Shown: positions 9,001 through 14,128 of the stretch, in pieces | Layout of the letters: each line of letters begins with the position of its first letter | How positions within the stretch are numbered: the stretch's first letter is position 1 | Source: an uncultured Clostridia bacterium | GTDB taxonomy: Bacteria > Bacillota > Clostridia > Christensenellales > UBA1242 | Assembly (NCBI GenBank): GCA_947589655.1 | Contig: CANQCE010000014.1 | Coordinates: forward strand, 1-14,716 | DNA length: 14,716 nucleotides | Direction: 5' to 3' | The notes under the pieces: generated by a model | Seen by the model: the letters and a program-made list of their open reading frames with translations, nothing else | The model's database searches: none | What the model was told of the DNA's origin: nothing | Program-made: the position numbers and the translations under genes

Positions 9001-10831
9001 CTGCCCCTGCAGGCAGTTGTGCTTGTGCCACCAATGTGGAACCATCAATTTCCCAAAGTTGATAACTTTTCTCTGTTTCATAACCAGAGATTTTTAAGTC
9101 TTGGTTCTTATAATAAGCAGATTTGGAATATTCAACAGCACTCTTAATGCCAGGGAAAACCTTGGTTAAGTCAAGGGCTGCACCGTTATTCTTTGCAGCA
9201 TACAAGAAATATCTGGTGTTTTGGTAAACGTTGTCGGAAGGGAGTGGTTGAAAATCTTGTGTAAGGTCATAGGTGTCCCTTACAATTCTTCCTTGTTCGT
9301 CATAAGAGACCTCCATGTTTATGGAGTTGGAGTTTTTCCAAGCAGGCGCCACATCTTGATGCTTTGTTGCGGCAAAAGTAAAGGTAATTTCTTTTTGTTT
9401 TGTTGTGTTCTTCTCGCCAGAAAATGCAAAGAAATTCTCGGAATCCCCGTTCTCGTTTTCAAAGAAATAGTTTACATTCAGTTTTCTGCTTTGCTCATCG
9501 GAAGCATAGAAACGCCAATAATAATCTTGATATTCTTTTGGAGAAACATTTGGCAGCAGATAATATGATGTGTGCACGCTGGCACCGTCTTCGCCTTCGT
9601 TATCAGTTGGAACATATTGCTGATAATTGTTTGGATTGAACGCCACCTTCTCAATTTGGAAAGATGTTTGCCCCTCTGCCGTTGTTGTTTTTACAACCTT
9701 CATAGCGCTAGATGCGTTTGAGCCTGTTTCAATTTTAAAGTTGGCATCGCTTAAAATTTCAATGCCCACATTGCCCAAAAGTTCGTTCCTTGGCAAGTTG
9801 TCTGTATCCAAAATTGTAACGCCCAAAGTGCCATCACCATTTCCAGATTGCGTTGTCAAAGTGTAATATTTGTCTTGAACGCCAGACAGGCTTCCACCAG
9901 TCACTTGAACCTTGTCAACAGAAACATCCACAACTTTTATGCTGATATCTCTTTTTAAATATGTGCTTGTGCTTGGTGCAATTCCGTTGTTGGACAAATA
10001 TCCCAAAACCGCAGCGGTGAAATCGGCACTGTTGCTTGCCGAACTAACACTTTGGCTAACACGCGACAGAACATCTTGTTGGAAATAAGAATTTGCAAAA
10101 GCGTAAACCGTGATTGTGTCGCTATCGGTATGGCTTAAACTTTTTGCCGTAAAGGTGTTGGTCTCCCAGTTATAGTCTAAATATTTCAAAGCGTTGGCGG
10201 AGAAATAATATTGTTTGTCATTGCCCATGTTAGAGAACTGATATCTGCTGGCAGATGGGGAGTAAGAAAGGTCAAGCGTGAATGTTGCCCCAAGAACAAC
10301 ATCCAAAGCACTCTGCCCATGCACAGAAACGCTAAAATCGCGCACTGGAACATCCACCGCAATTTGAAGGCTTTGTTTTTGAAGCAAAACATTTTCGGAT
10401 TGTGCGGTTAAAGTTGCAACGCCACCATTAACCCAATTTGTAACGCTGTCCTTTTCCAAAGTTACTTCAAAAGGTCTGTTAAGCAACACGTTTTGTGGCA
10501 CGCGAATTATGCCGTTAGAAACATATCCATCTTTCACCGTGCCGCCATTTAAAGAAAGTTGAACTTTTCTTTCTGTAACATCTTCGGTTGTGCTGGTTAA
10601 AATAAGAGAAAAATCGGAAGCCACCGTAAGTCGCCCCGATGCTTCGTCAAAATATCCCTGCCCTTCTTGAAGGTCACGAACAAAACTTATATTTTCAGGT
10701 TCAATAACAACCTCATCAAACCTGCCCATTAAATATAACGCCAAAACTGTAACGCCAACAACACTTAAAAGTGCTGCAAAAACCAAAATAAGTGTTACCC
10801 AAAGGCTTAACGCCCCTCTTTTTTTCTTCAT
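1..10831 (-). CDS. Giant exported/surface-anchored beta-rich repeat protein, 3' end beyond the window
   Basis: A single minus-strand frame of 3,610 codons starts at the ATG at 10829-10831 and is still open at the left edge, so the C-terminus and any wall anchor are not visible. GGGAG at 10837-10841, five bases upstream, supports the start. The N-terminus MKKKRG is followed by a hydrophobic segment (about residues 8-35), which would be a signal anchor or a signal peptide cut near VLA at 29-31. The rest is rich in Thr, Asn, Asp, Glu, Tyr, Val and Ile, has only about five cysteines, and alternates strand-like stretches with short acidic turns. A segment at residues 160-215 resembles a bacterial Ig-like (Big) domain. 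Recurrent strands ending in a hinge such as KITKP (P1120), HVKPD (P1695), KIKPN (P2170) or VVPN (P2741) suggest many degenerate modules. A role as adhesin or cell-surface stalk is inferred; no catalytic motif was recognised. It has its own near-consensus promoter and appears monocistronic at its 5' end. Confidence 0.9.
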   Translation of the reverse strand, partial: MKKKRGALSLWVTLILVFAALLSVVGVTVLALYLMGRFDEVVIEPENISFVRDLQEGQGYFDEASGRLTVASDFSLILTSTTEDVTERKVQLSLNGGTVKDGYVSNGIIRVPQNVLLNRPFEVTLEKDSVTNWVNGGVATLTAQSENVLLQKQSLQIAVDVPVRDFSVSVHGQSALDVVLGATFTLDLSYSPSASRYQFSNMGNDKQYYFSANALKYLDYNWETNTFTAKSLSHTDSDTITVYAFANSYFQQDVLSRVSQSVSSASNSADFTAAVLGYLSNNGIAPSTSTYLKRDISIKVVDVSVDKVQVTGGSLSGVQDKYYTLTTQSGNGDGTLGVTILDTDNLPRNELLGNVGIEILSDANFKIETGSNASSAMKVVKTTTAEGQTSFQIEKVAFNPNNYQQYVPTDNEGEDGASVHTSYYLLPNVSPKEYQDYYWRFYASDEQSRKLNVNYFFENENGDSENFFAFSGEKNTTKQKEITFTFAATKHQDVAPAWKNSNSINMEVSYDEQGRIVRDTYDLTQDFQPLPSDNVYQNTRYFLYAAKNNGAALDLTKVFPGIKSAVEYSKSAYYKNQDLKISGYETEKSYQLWEIDGSTLVAQAQLPAGAEVYVVIATIKSTPDGKIDYDAYGHYKIVQLSFQNKLVYVDSTLSTKNMQPTFKFADGANQQKENDVYYISAINRYDGGETKNVLEFTLTYTLDGNAEEKEAARSKILEAISNRRLRVVCTNAQGEINEESQYVTLNELTSSGTDGIKFTGNLVINENLFGATASNNVVTDADVYLKLLYDNGVQPEPIAVPVNGEGDVGNHFHIYYQMPVSLDSLSAGYKEQEDIDSTQPIVVKNSTIGEQGKASISWGEKHLEGDTLQGVVDTLGSLLNYTLKDRFNQPIPTSGETSLYKIRFEETGNEKLLVFNSDATEIIGFRSTDSTAKTTMLKVKVLDSNGQQVKVRSNGAEVDLMETLTFSITTSGVYGIKKAGESDFIQTNGKNETGEITYELEGKSGATVTFKELFELYTSETQKLDETQYVIQVSSSFAKSLSDAHSKDLSKMLTFKNNTENLAGEKMSDFTGQKEDGSYLDITSMDLNATFGLGTTVEFVIMDKNGTTFNISLKLKITKPYNITNRFETEIEKYKDYLVKKTEQTNVISLFAGAEYDLDKVLQLSGGEEAKWSEGLKTALDNNEDTLVADKTGLLVQENLVSGNGIISIVKDAEDNLKLKIEDVYKFTDLSFTLYYEQNNYYALNSGSIKLYLNPNILIEEQVDASETAPTLDLTKLTEASFGAHYKFYRATSYIDHLTDDTALETFETTGFIFTNVTGGADRNDNLKFITISNNAYKVRDKAGLLSLNLGEKFIQTFAISREDDGQTENVVAVCIKKGGTPVLCTERASATIDLNIGFGSTDTETVANIFKSPVKTVRYKTTDADGNDVTKTYLLIQVAKQYYLNAENAFSVAKDENGRDKIKGLVTGTNTGANQEGTLTGTYIYSDINSGPLFNATSNEVTVEKNVADADEKTFRVQLTMPAIATRIGETFVYYLPESEDFTDEAGEKTLEYNTFGDVDFNTLITNPEGASVKQVLGAGNVYTILHDTTNSEPATAYGEALNDQEDFDGYGIYYNKGLVESEPSLKIDTYQLVGSEKKEIKEVVAYRGEGDDANKLYINHLSQDYNNVYVVLTATFTRNEFSYSVKYVIHVKPDVAAGSITYPFAADAEYLDALSPNFDGTKYTVDLTEEFTEHNGKEGLSGSKRISDPSLRERTTWNDTENGLTATYEIVSATVNGVATTDYTYDTDALANGQLIVTLSSEKQELTLVVRKTFKDGVYGIVGGSLDYVVKFNQGKTYVSEVTKGEETAQKNTDNIYQVNLKAGDEAATYSVNLFEKGASNNIETPVKSFNMIYDAQGENVTAEQDGITWQDGKLTITPKDNIEQDTTFNIYFYTEQKVAVKFVVTIVGKYEIALNDSFTGGERYNFYSGEKTLLKTITHTDNVSEVNVELLNGDEHLGGDEKLPTLAQLVKITTEQATHESMAAAIAWQNRTIEFAHLDRDATFKFNLVVTESGTEYTYPFTITVKKSATIPEEIVIPASKELFGGDEHAINIKDFESQLPKLPDEGVGDYVFVHDEEKNITDKVYTLIPETVAALISSSTPIKVAYKFAGNTIYTFNIRYTYKIKPNVEVKYNMPAPDGKTLLTSEHISTNEQNGYVSGQFTNFLTSPAQYALETTDDTNVSMGNRVEWKSLIDTKADIDTTWNVSIANKNNVIVTVEGVENTVVGEETANRAILQNIKVLSKAHWQETYEGENVDADYLAYVAEQLEMNLTFQLARSTSNGRVELDISVNNVRSSAGNYVIIVDAGSAISIKRNAPNYDTSEEVYAEDLAKYSDKALFNPDRILSYALKNAGTYYAKFEKAEGGTTSVRYLEVSSTAAGQLINVDIGESLTGYTYKYTISKLTQGSQEDGKVSDDSIYAENATPTITSRIIATYGGVEIKTTDAENQVTFLGKDWDNSKPASDIKLTTADLNKETTYKILIGGEDTGSVYTFELKIDFQITGNADSAENYTVADVVAVGTNGQTKSLLDDFNFGITTTRTENGTTKKYTADMMKASPANFDVQIYGFEDVPVNYENTRVLATDTDEQRLAKVAGEIHNKLMAEKHGTDEEYYTYHTGLSPRANMAINSGKGDNNIYNYIVINGQKTESDKEYDYNILAQGCNNDGNHVMLKVTYSVTIDEGQTITQYHNILFRVVPNADGDRTNTKIEFKANHDSGEAIVSSNYTKVFEGKHQSVTNNMNNPYRIDSTDIARNDTFNLFTTDPQYSGILASAIRAYMYGGKDNVADRFTYRYTTYQEVGYNNYTNMNNLFAEAEGKWKNVGTVNNETTYEGVPTEGASTAQNKYSTLSIKLAALSLGQKQFFVEFENNFGYMARFYFQIESLINPSIKDVTPTVLVENAEISIGSVYRMVSGGQEDTKGISYGDFTYATSKATDDNGTNYANTIRVTAQNNITFKYTITVTLTNRLKIKDKNANDIQKEVDTLIKSGETTITTSTQKYAEIDIFTKEIGQGGLWTAKLSTDGGVDGIKNFELAETDNDNKSEIPNELFNGANVKFEIAEITSTSEDATATGLKVEYVDANAGGNESVALSTELSVENRDEDPTFEKNETEGSKKVNVTLQGIPAYAFNYDVNNVDVSSLKPNEKDLKSEVTNLKIKRIDFYLGNHWIGGDALLNDNTHAANTDKITADTTAQIEGLKNGNIVTKGTTSNEDGEITSGIKFISSYGDTNSDVSVKFDEGSADTEQNRYIVPHVDGWLFGTNQQLDNVTMTITLYNPNENAEGKGNTCEVSRTVSITREIEKLFVRSDVLDGDRLEPTSENILNNTLEVQMAPGEGTSFVIHNEKVLSVNVDTNMMTTYVKVDTTAVPAPVAGVDYYTFVGNQYNKITEANLEGGRFSAGVTYYQISEIPANIISLENANDYTYTEYVSITGSMASGVLNSKEDLQNKKFFVFEFDHKGEPKFFYNEGQENYTAVGQGILSRSESGNTSVIARTGSFEIANIMTESGSQVYSTLKVTGMQAGQETTFVLSTKEYTQEQILAGELDSLKKVQVAMTREAQTNNIALTA

Positions 10832-10893
10832 AACAACTCCCAAAGTTCAAACTGTCTTGCCATATTCGACAAGATGTTCTGTTCCTTGCCATT

Positions 10894-10922
10894 ATTATAC
10901 ATTTTTGAACAATTTTTATCAA
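10894..10922 (-). promoter_or_regulatory. Sigma-A-type promoter of the giant surface-protein gene
   Basis: Read on the minus strand, TTGATA (10917-10922) and a perfect TATAAT (10894-10899) are separated by exactly 17 bases. The predicted start near 10887 gives a leader of roughly 55 bases carrying the GGGAG ribosome site. One mismatch from consensus in the -35 box suggests strong basal expression of a very long, costly protein. The call rests on sequence match and position only. Confidence 0.75.
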
Positions 10923-11023
10923 GTGAAATTTATAATTTTATATAAAATATATAAAAAAATTTTGCGCCCTCTGTTTTGCGCCGAAAATTAAGTTCATAAA
11001 AATGGAAAAAACCTTCACAAAGG

Positions 11024-11052
11024 TTGACAGGTTAAAATTTTTAAGATATAAT
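11024..11052 (+). promoter_or_regulatory. Perfect-consensus sigma-A-type promoter of the lysine-rich protein/ABC-F operon
   Basis: TTGACA (11024-11029), a 17-base spacer and TATAAT (11047-11052) match the consensus at every position. With the usual 6-7 base gap to +1, transcription would begin at about 11058-11060, on the ATG at 11059. This argues that an upstream in-frame ATG at 11002, which lies 5' of the promoter and has no ribosome site, is not the main start, and that the message is leaderless or nearly so. Confidence 0.8.
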
Positions 11053-11058
11053 CAAAAC

Positions 11059-11811
11059 ATGAGAAAAAAAGCATTAAACACAAATTTTGAGGTCTACAAT
11101 TACCTTAACATCACAAACAGAAAATTGTCCAAATTATACAAATATTCTGGCTTTAACGTTTTGCCAAAAGATTTTGATATAAATCAGCAAACCTTTGCAG
11201 AAAGATTGTATTTAAACCAAATGAAGAAAGACAATATCTTCCCGCCGTTTTCCATTGTCGAAAAGAAAGAAATTAAAAAATTTATAAAAAATTCATTAAA
11301 AAACATGCAAAAAGTGGCAAAAAATGGCTATTTTGCAGATAAATTTTCGTCAGACTTTGCCATGAAGGTGGAACTTTATTTTGATATGCGCTTTGAACTT
11401 ACACGCATTTTGCTGAAAGATTTTAACGACCAAGACATGGACGAGGTTGCAATGTATCAAGAAATATACAACCTTAACCCTGTTTTTGCAGAATTTTTTG
11501 AAGATTTGTATTCGGCTAATGTTAATTTGCCAAAATTGTTTGAAGGCTTGGAAGAAAAATATAACAATTCTTATCTTGCAAAACTGAAAACGCTTGAAAA
11601 GAAGGTCACAAAAAAACAAGAAAAAACCAACGAATTACATGAAAATTTGCAACATCAAAAAAATGCAATAAAATCAAAAAATGCGGAAAAAGACGCAAAA
11701 AATGTTGAAAAAACCGTAAAAAACACTAAAAAAGCAACAAAAACCAACGAAATTAAGCAAGTTAAAGCAGAAAATAAAAAGGCAAAACAAAAGGTTAGGG
11801 AAAAATTATGA
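11059..11811 (+). CDS. Unrecognised helical protein with lysine-rich heptad-repeat tail, coupled to ABC-F
   Basis: The protein has 250 residues when started at the ATG at 11059, which sits at the predicted +1 of a perfect promoter. An in-frame ATG at 11002 would add 19 residues but lies upstream of that promoter. Neither ATG has a recognisable Shine-Dalgarno sequence. Residues 1 to about 170 are charged, Tyr/Phe/Leu-rich and look mostly helical, with no signal peptide or membrane segment, so a cytosolic location is likely. From about residue 175 the chain becomes extremely Lys-rich, including seven-residue units such as KNAEKDA, KNVEKTV and KNTKKAT. The stop TGA overlaps the ATG of the downstream ABC-F gene (ATGA), which implies translational coupling and a shared role. 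A basic tail beside a ribosome-acting ATPase suggests rRNA or ribosome binding, but this is inference; I do not recognise the family. Confidence 0.8.
   Translation: MRKKALNTNFEVYNYLNITNRKLSKLYKYSGFNVLPKDFDINQQTFAERLYLNQMKKDNIFPPFSIVEKKEIKKFIKNSLKNMQKVAKNGYFADKFSSDFAMKVELYFDMRFELTRILLKDFNDQDMDEVAMYQEIYNLNPVFAEFFEDLYSANVNLPKLFEGLEEKYNNSYLAKLKTLEKKVTKKQEKTNELHENLQHQKNAIKSKNAEKDAKNVEKTVKNTKKATKTNEIKQVKAENKKAKQKVREKL
11659..11760 (+). repeat. Degenerate 21-bp in-frame tandem repeat encoding lysine-rich heptads
   Basis: Units start at 11677 (KNAEKDA), 11698 (KNVEKTV), 11719 (KNTKKAT) and 11740 (KTNEIKQ, the most diverged). They are preceded by a six-codon relative at 11659 (KNAIKS). Each full unit is exactly 21 bases and usually begins with a run of four or five A. 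Small or aliphatic residues fall at positions 3 and 7, giving the 4-3 spacing of an amphipathic or coiled-coil helix. The repeat is visible directly; its structural meaning is inferred. Confidence 0.75.
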
Positions 11812-13388
11812 TACAAGCAAACAACGTGTCGCTGGCGTTTGGTGGGCGAAGGCTTTATAAAGATGTAAATTTAAAATTCACAAAAGGGAATTGCTACGGC
11901 ATAATCGGCGCAAATGGGGCAGGAAAATCTACCTTCCTGAAAATTTTGACAGGCGAAATTGAACCTAATACTGGCGAAATTATTATTACGCCTGGTGAGA
12001 GGATGTCGGTTTTAGAGCAAAACCAGAACAAATACGATAACGAAACAGTTTTGAACACAGTTCTTTTGGGGCACAAACGCCTTATGGAAATTCAAAAAGA
12101 AAAAGACGAGTTGTATGCAAAGCCAGATTTCTCGGATGAAGATGGCGTTCGTGCTGGGGAACTTGAAACTGAATTTGCCGAACTTGGCGGCTGGGAAGCG
12201 GATGGGCAAGCAAAGTCGCTTTTGCAAAATTTGGGTGTGCCAGAAAGTTGTTTCGACAGCCTTATGTCCTCTCTTGATGCCAAAATAAAGGTGAAAGTGC
12301 TGCTTGCACAGGCGCTTTTTGGAAATCCTGACATTTTAATTTTGGACGAGCCCACAAACAATCTAGATTTTAAAACAATCAGGTGGCTGGAAAACTTTTT
12401 GTTGGATTTTGAAAACATTGTTATCATCGTTTCGCACAATCGTCACTTTTTGAACAAGGTTTGCACACACATTTGTGATGTGGACTTTGGCGAAATTAAA
12501 ATGTATCTGGGCAACTACGATTTCTGGTATGAAACCAGCCAACTTCTTGCAAGGCAACTGAAAGACCAGAACAAAAAAGCCGAGCAGCGCGCCAAGGAAC
12601 TTAAAGAGTTTATTGCACGCTTTGCGGCAAACGCCTCAAAATCTAAGCAAGCCACAAGCCGAAAGAAAGAACTTGAAAAACTGACCCTAGACGATTTTAA
12701 GCCGTCCTCGCGAAAATATCCGTATGTGGATTTTAAATATGAGCAAGAAATTGGCAAAGAAATTTTAAAAGTTGAAAAACTCTCCAAAAAAGGTATGTTC
12801 AAAAACCTCTCCTTCACGGTGGAACATGGGCAAAAAATTGTGTTTTTGTCGTCAAATTCGCTAGTTTTAACCACACTTTTTAACATTTTAGCTGGCAAAG
12901 AGCAAGCCGACAGCGGTGAAATTAGGTGGGGCAAAACAATAAAATATTCCTATCTGCCGCAAGACAATCGCGAATTTTTCGACGGCTGTCACCTGTCCAT
13001 TGTGGACTGGCTTAGGCAGTATTCCAAAGACAAAACCGAAAGTTATGTTCGGGGCTGGCTGGGCAGAATGTTGTTTTCTGGCGAAGAAAGTTTAAAAGAG
13101 GTCAATGTGCTGTCTGGCGGCGAAAAAGTGCGCTGCATGCTTGCAAAAATAATGCTTGAAAGCGGAAACTTTTTAATTTTGGACGAGCCAACCAACCATC
13201 TTGACCTTGAAAGCATCACTTCTTTGAACAAGGGCATGACAAACTTTAAGGGCTGCATGTTGTTTGCAACTGGCGACCAAGAAATTATCGAAACGGTGGC
13301 AAACCGAATTATAGACATTGTTGACGAAAACACAATTGTGGACAAGCAAATGTCTTACGAAGAATATATGGACAAATTCAAAAATTAA
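11808..13388 (+). CDS. ykpA: ABC-F family ATPase, YkpA/YbiT type, with one degenerate ATP site
   Basis: A soluble 526-residue protein with two ABC domains in tandem and no membrane segments, as in ABC-F factors that bind the ribosomal E site and act on translation. Domain 1 has Walker A GANGAGKST (34-42), Walker B ILILDEP (176-182) and a switch SHN (209-211). The charged linker that in ABC-F proteins contacts P-site tRNA spans about 241-300 and includes NASKSKQATSR. Domain 2 has signature LSGGE (435-439) and Walker B LILDEP (456-461). Departures: signature 1 reads LDAKIKVK (156-163), Walker A2 reads SSNSLVLT (348-355) with no glycine or lysine, and the second switch reads TGD (488-490) with no histidine. 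One composite site is therefore intact and the other probably dead. Length and residues 80-310 match the YkpA/YbiT group as I remember it. It overlaps the upstream gene by ATGA. It does not look like an antibiotic-resistance ABC-F, but that cannot be excluded from sequence alone. Confidence 0.93.
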   Translation: MIQANNVSLAFGGRRLYKDVNLKFTKGNCYGIIGANGAGKSTFLKILTGEIEPNTGEIIITPGERMSVLEQNQNKYDNETVLNTVLLGHKRLMEIQKEKDELYAKPDFSDEDGVRAGELETEFAELGGWEADGQAKSLLQNLGVPESCFDSLMSSLDAKIKVKVLLAQALFGNPDILILDEPTNNLDFKTIRWLENFLLDFENIVIIVSHNRHFLNKVCTHICDVDFGEIKMYLGNYDFWYETSQLLARQLKDQNKKAEQRAKELKEFIARFAANASKSKQATSRKKELEKLTLDDFKPSSRKYPYVDFKYEQEIGKEILKVEKLSKKGMFKNLSFTVEHGQKIVFLSSNSLVLTTLFNILAGKEQADSGEIRWGKTIKYSYLPQDNREFFDGCHLSIVDWLRQYSKDKTESYVRGWLGRMLFSGEESLKEVNVLSGGEKVRCMLAKIMLESGNFLILDEPTNHLDLESITSLNKGMTNFKGCMLFATGDQEIIETVANRIIDIVDENTIVDKQMSYEEYMDKFKN

Positions 13389-13532
13389 AAAAATAATTAA
13401 ATTTTTAAAAAAAACATTAATTTTTATTAAAAAATTGCTTGATTTTTAAATTAAATCGAATTTTTTAATATAAAAAATAAAAAAATCGGAAAAATCCTAT
13501 TTTACGAACGAAAAAATAAATAAAAAAAATAA

Positions 13533-13561
13533 AAAAAACGGTTGTTTTTATGCCGTTTTTT
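13533..13561. terminator. Bidirectional intrinsic terminator between convergent genes
   Basis: AAAAAACGG (13533-13541) pairs with CCGTTTTTT (13553-13561) around an 11-base loop. On the minus strand it begins at the stop codon (13560-13562) of the 143-residue gene and is followed by an eight-T run. On the plus strand it ends in six T and then AATTTTT, so it can also stop readthrough from the ABC-F operon. The rest of the gap, 13389-13532, is almost only A and T, with no gene and no clear second terminator. Confidence 0.7.
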
Positions 13562-13991
13562 AATTTTTGCTTTTATCAATTTTAACAGGTTTATAATTTT
13601 TAATTTCACCTGTTTTTGAAACCTTAAAAGAAAATTCTTCGCCTTGTCCGTCAAAGGTTTTAATAAGTCCGCTATTAAACTTGCCGTCCTCACCCTTGTT
13701 CATAACCAAAACCGTGAGTATATCTGGGCTGGAAACATTGGCATATTTTTTAGCCCTTTCAAGAATAATGGTGCCATCCACATCCCTTACTTGAAAAACT
13801 TCACATTTCAATTGAAAAATGTCTTTTGCCGCCCCAGATTTTATCTCTTTAACTTTCCTAATAATTTTTGGGTTTTTAAAAACGCGCGTGGCTTCAAAAA
13901 GTTCTGCCTCTTGTGCGATGGCTTTCAGTTCCATAAATTGGCTGTTTTTTAAAATTGATACAACCTCTTGTAAATTTTTCTCGATTTCCAT
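13560..13991 (-). CDS. Unrecognised 143-residue cytosolic protein
   Basis: The start at 13989-13991 is supported by AAGGGG (13998-14003) six bases upstream, and a terminator hairpin abuts the stop. Residues 1 to about 55 are charged and look helical (MEIEKNLQEVVSILK onward). Residues 55-143 alternate hydrophobic and polar residues as in beta strands, for example FQLKCEVFQVRD, GTIILERA and ILTVLVMNKG, and the chain ends in a Lys-rich tail. There is one cysteine, no signal peptide and no membrane segment. It is transcribed alone, convergent with the ABC-F operon and divergent from glyS. I do not recognise the family and assign no function. Clean start and stop signals and ordinary composition make it a real gene despite the antisense frames that overlap it. 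Confidence 0.8.
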   Translation of the reverse strand: MEIEKNLQEVVSILKNSQFMELKAIAQEAELFEATRVFKNPKIIRKVKEIKSGAAKDIFQLKCEVFQVRDVDGTIILERAKKYANVSSPDILTVLVMNKGEDGKFNSGLIKTFDGQGEEFSFKVSKTGEIKNYKPVKIDKSKN

Positions 13992-14023
13992 ATGTTTCCC
14001 CTTAAAATTTGCTCTGGAATTAA

Positions 14024-14052
14024 ATTATATTATATTTTACAAGAAAATGCAA
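14024..14052 (-). promoter_or_regulatory. Probable promoter of the 143-residue protein gene
   Basis: Minus-strand TATAAT at 14024-14029 has a weak -35 candidate TTGCAT (14047-14052) at 17-base spacing. A second TATAAT overlaps it at 14029-14034 but lacks a -35 match. The region is so AT-rich that chance -10 matches are likely, so confidence is moderate. Confidence 0.45.
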
Positions 14053-14092
14053 TGAGTTTATTAAAAATTTTCTTTTATTTTTTAATTTGGCC

Positions 14093-14122
14093 TTGACTTT
14101 TTTCCATACAATAATGTAAAAT
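14093..14122 (+). promoter_or_regulatory. Promoter of the glyS leader transcript
   Basis: TTGACT (14093-14098) and TAAAAT (14117-14122) are separated by 18 bases, each one mismatch from consensus. Transcription would begin near 14129, just ahead of the structured leader, which makes the leader only about 140 bases long to the end of its terminator. Confidence 0.65.
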
Positions 14123-14128
14123 GTGTAT

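Noticed and set aside
10716..10922. Minus-strand frame of 68 codons upstream of and into the giant gene
   Set aside because: It starts within the -35 box of the promoter and its product has no sensible composition; the in-register frame from 10831 has a ribosome site and a clear membrane segment.
11002..11058. Alternative 19-residue N-terminal extension of the lysine-rich protein
   Set aside because: It contains the perfect promoter itself and has no ribosome site. A TATAAT at 10931-10936 could serve it, but no -35 box fits at 17 bases. Kept as a less likely alternative.
12515..12934. Minus-strand frame of 139 codons, and others antisense to the ABC-F gene
   Set aside because: The opposite strand encodes intact ABC-F motifs; the antisense product is Ser/Phe-rich noise.
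13389..13532. Possible repeat or origin-like AT-rich block
   Set aside because: It is nearly all A and T with chance inverted repeats; no DnaA-box-like or ordered iteration was seen. It reads as ordinary intergenic DNA between convergent genes.
13644..13952. Plus-strand frames overlapping the 143-residue gene (also 13819-14055)
   Set aside because: No ribosome site or promoter, while the minus-strand gene has a ribosome site and a terminator fitted to its ends.
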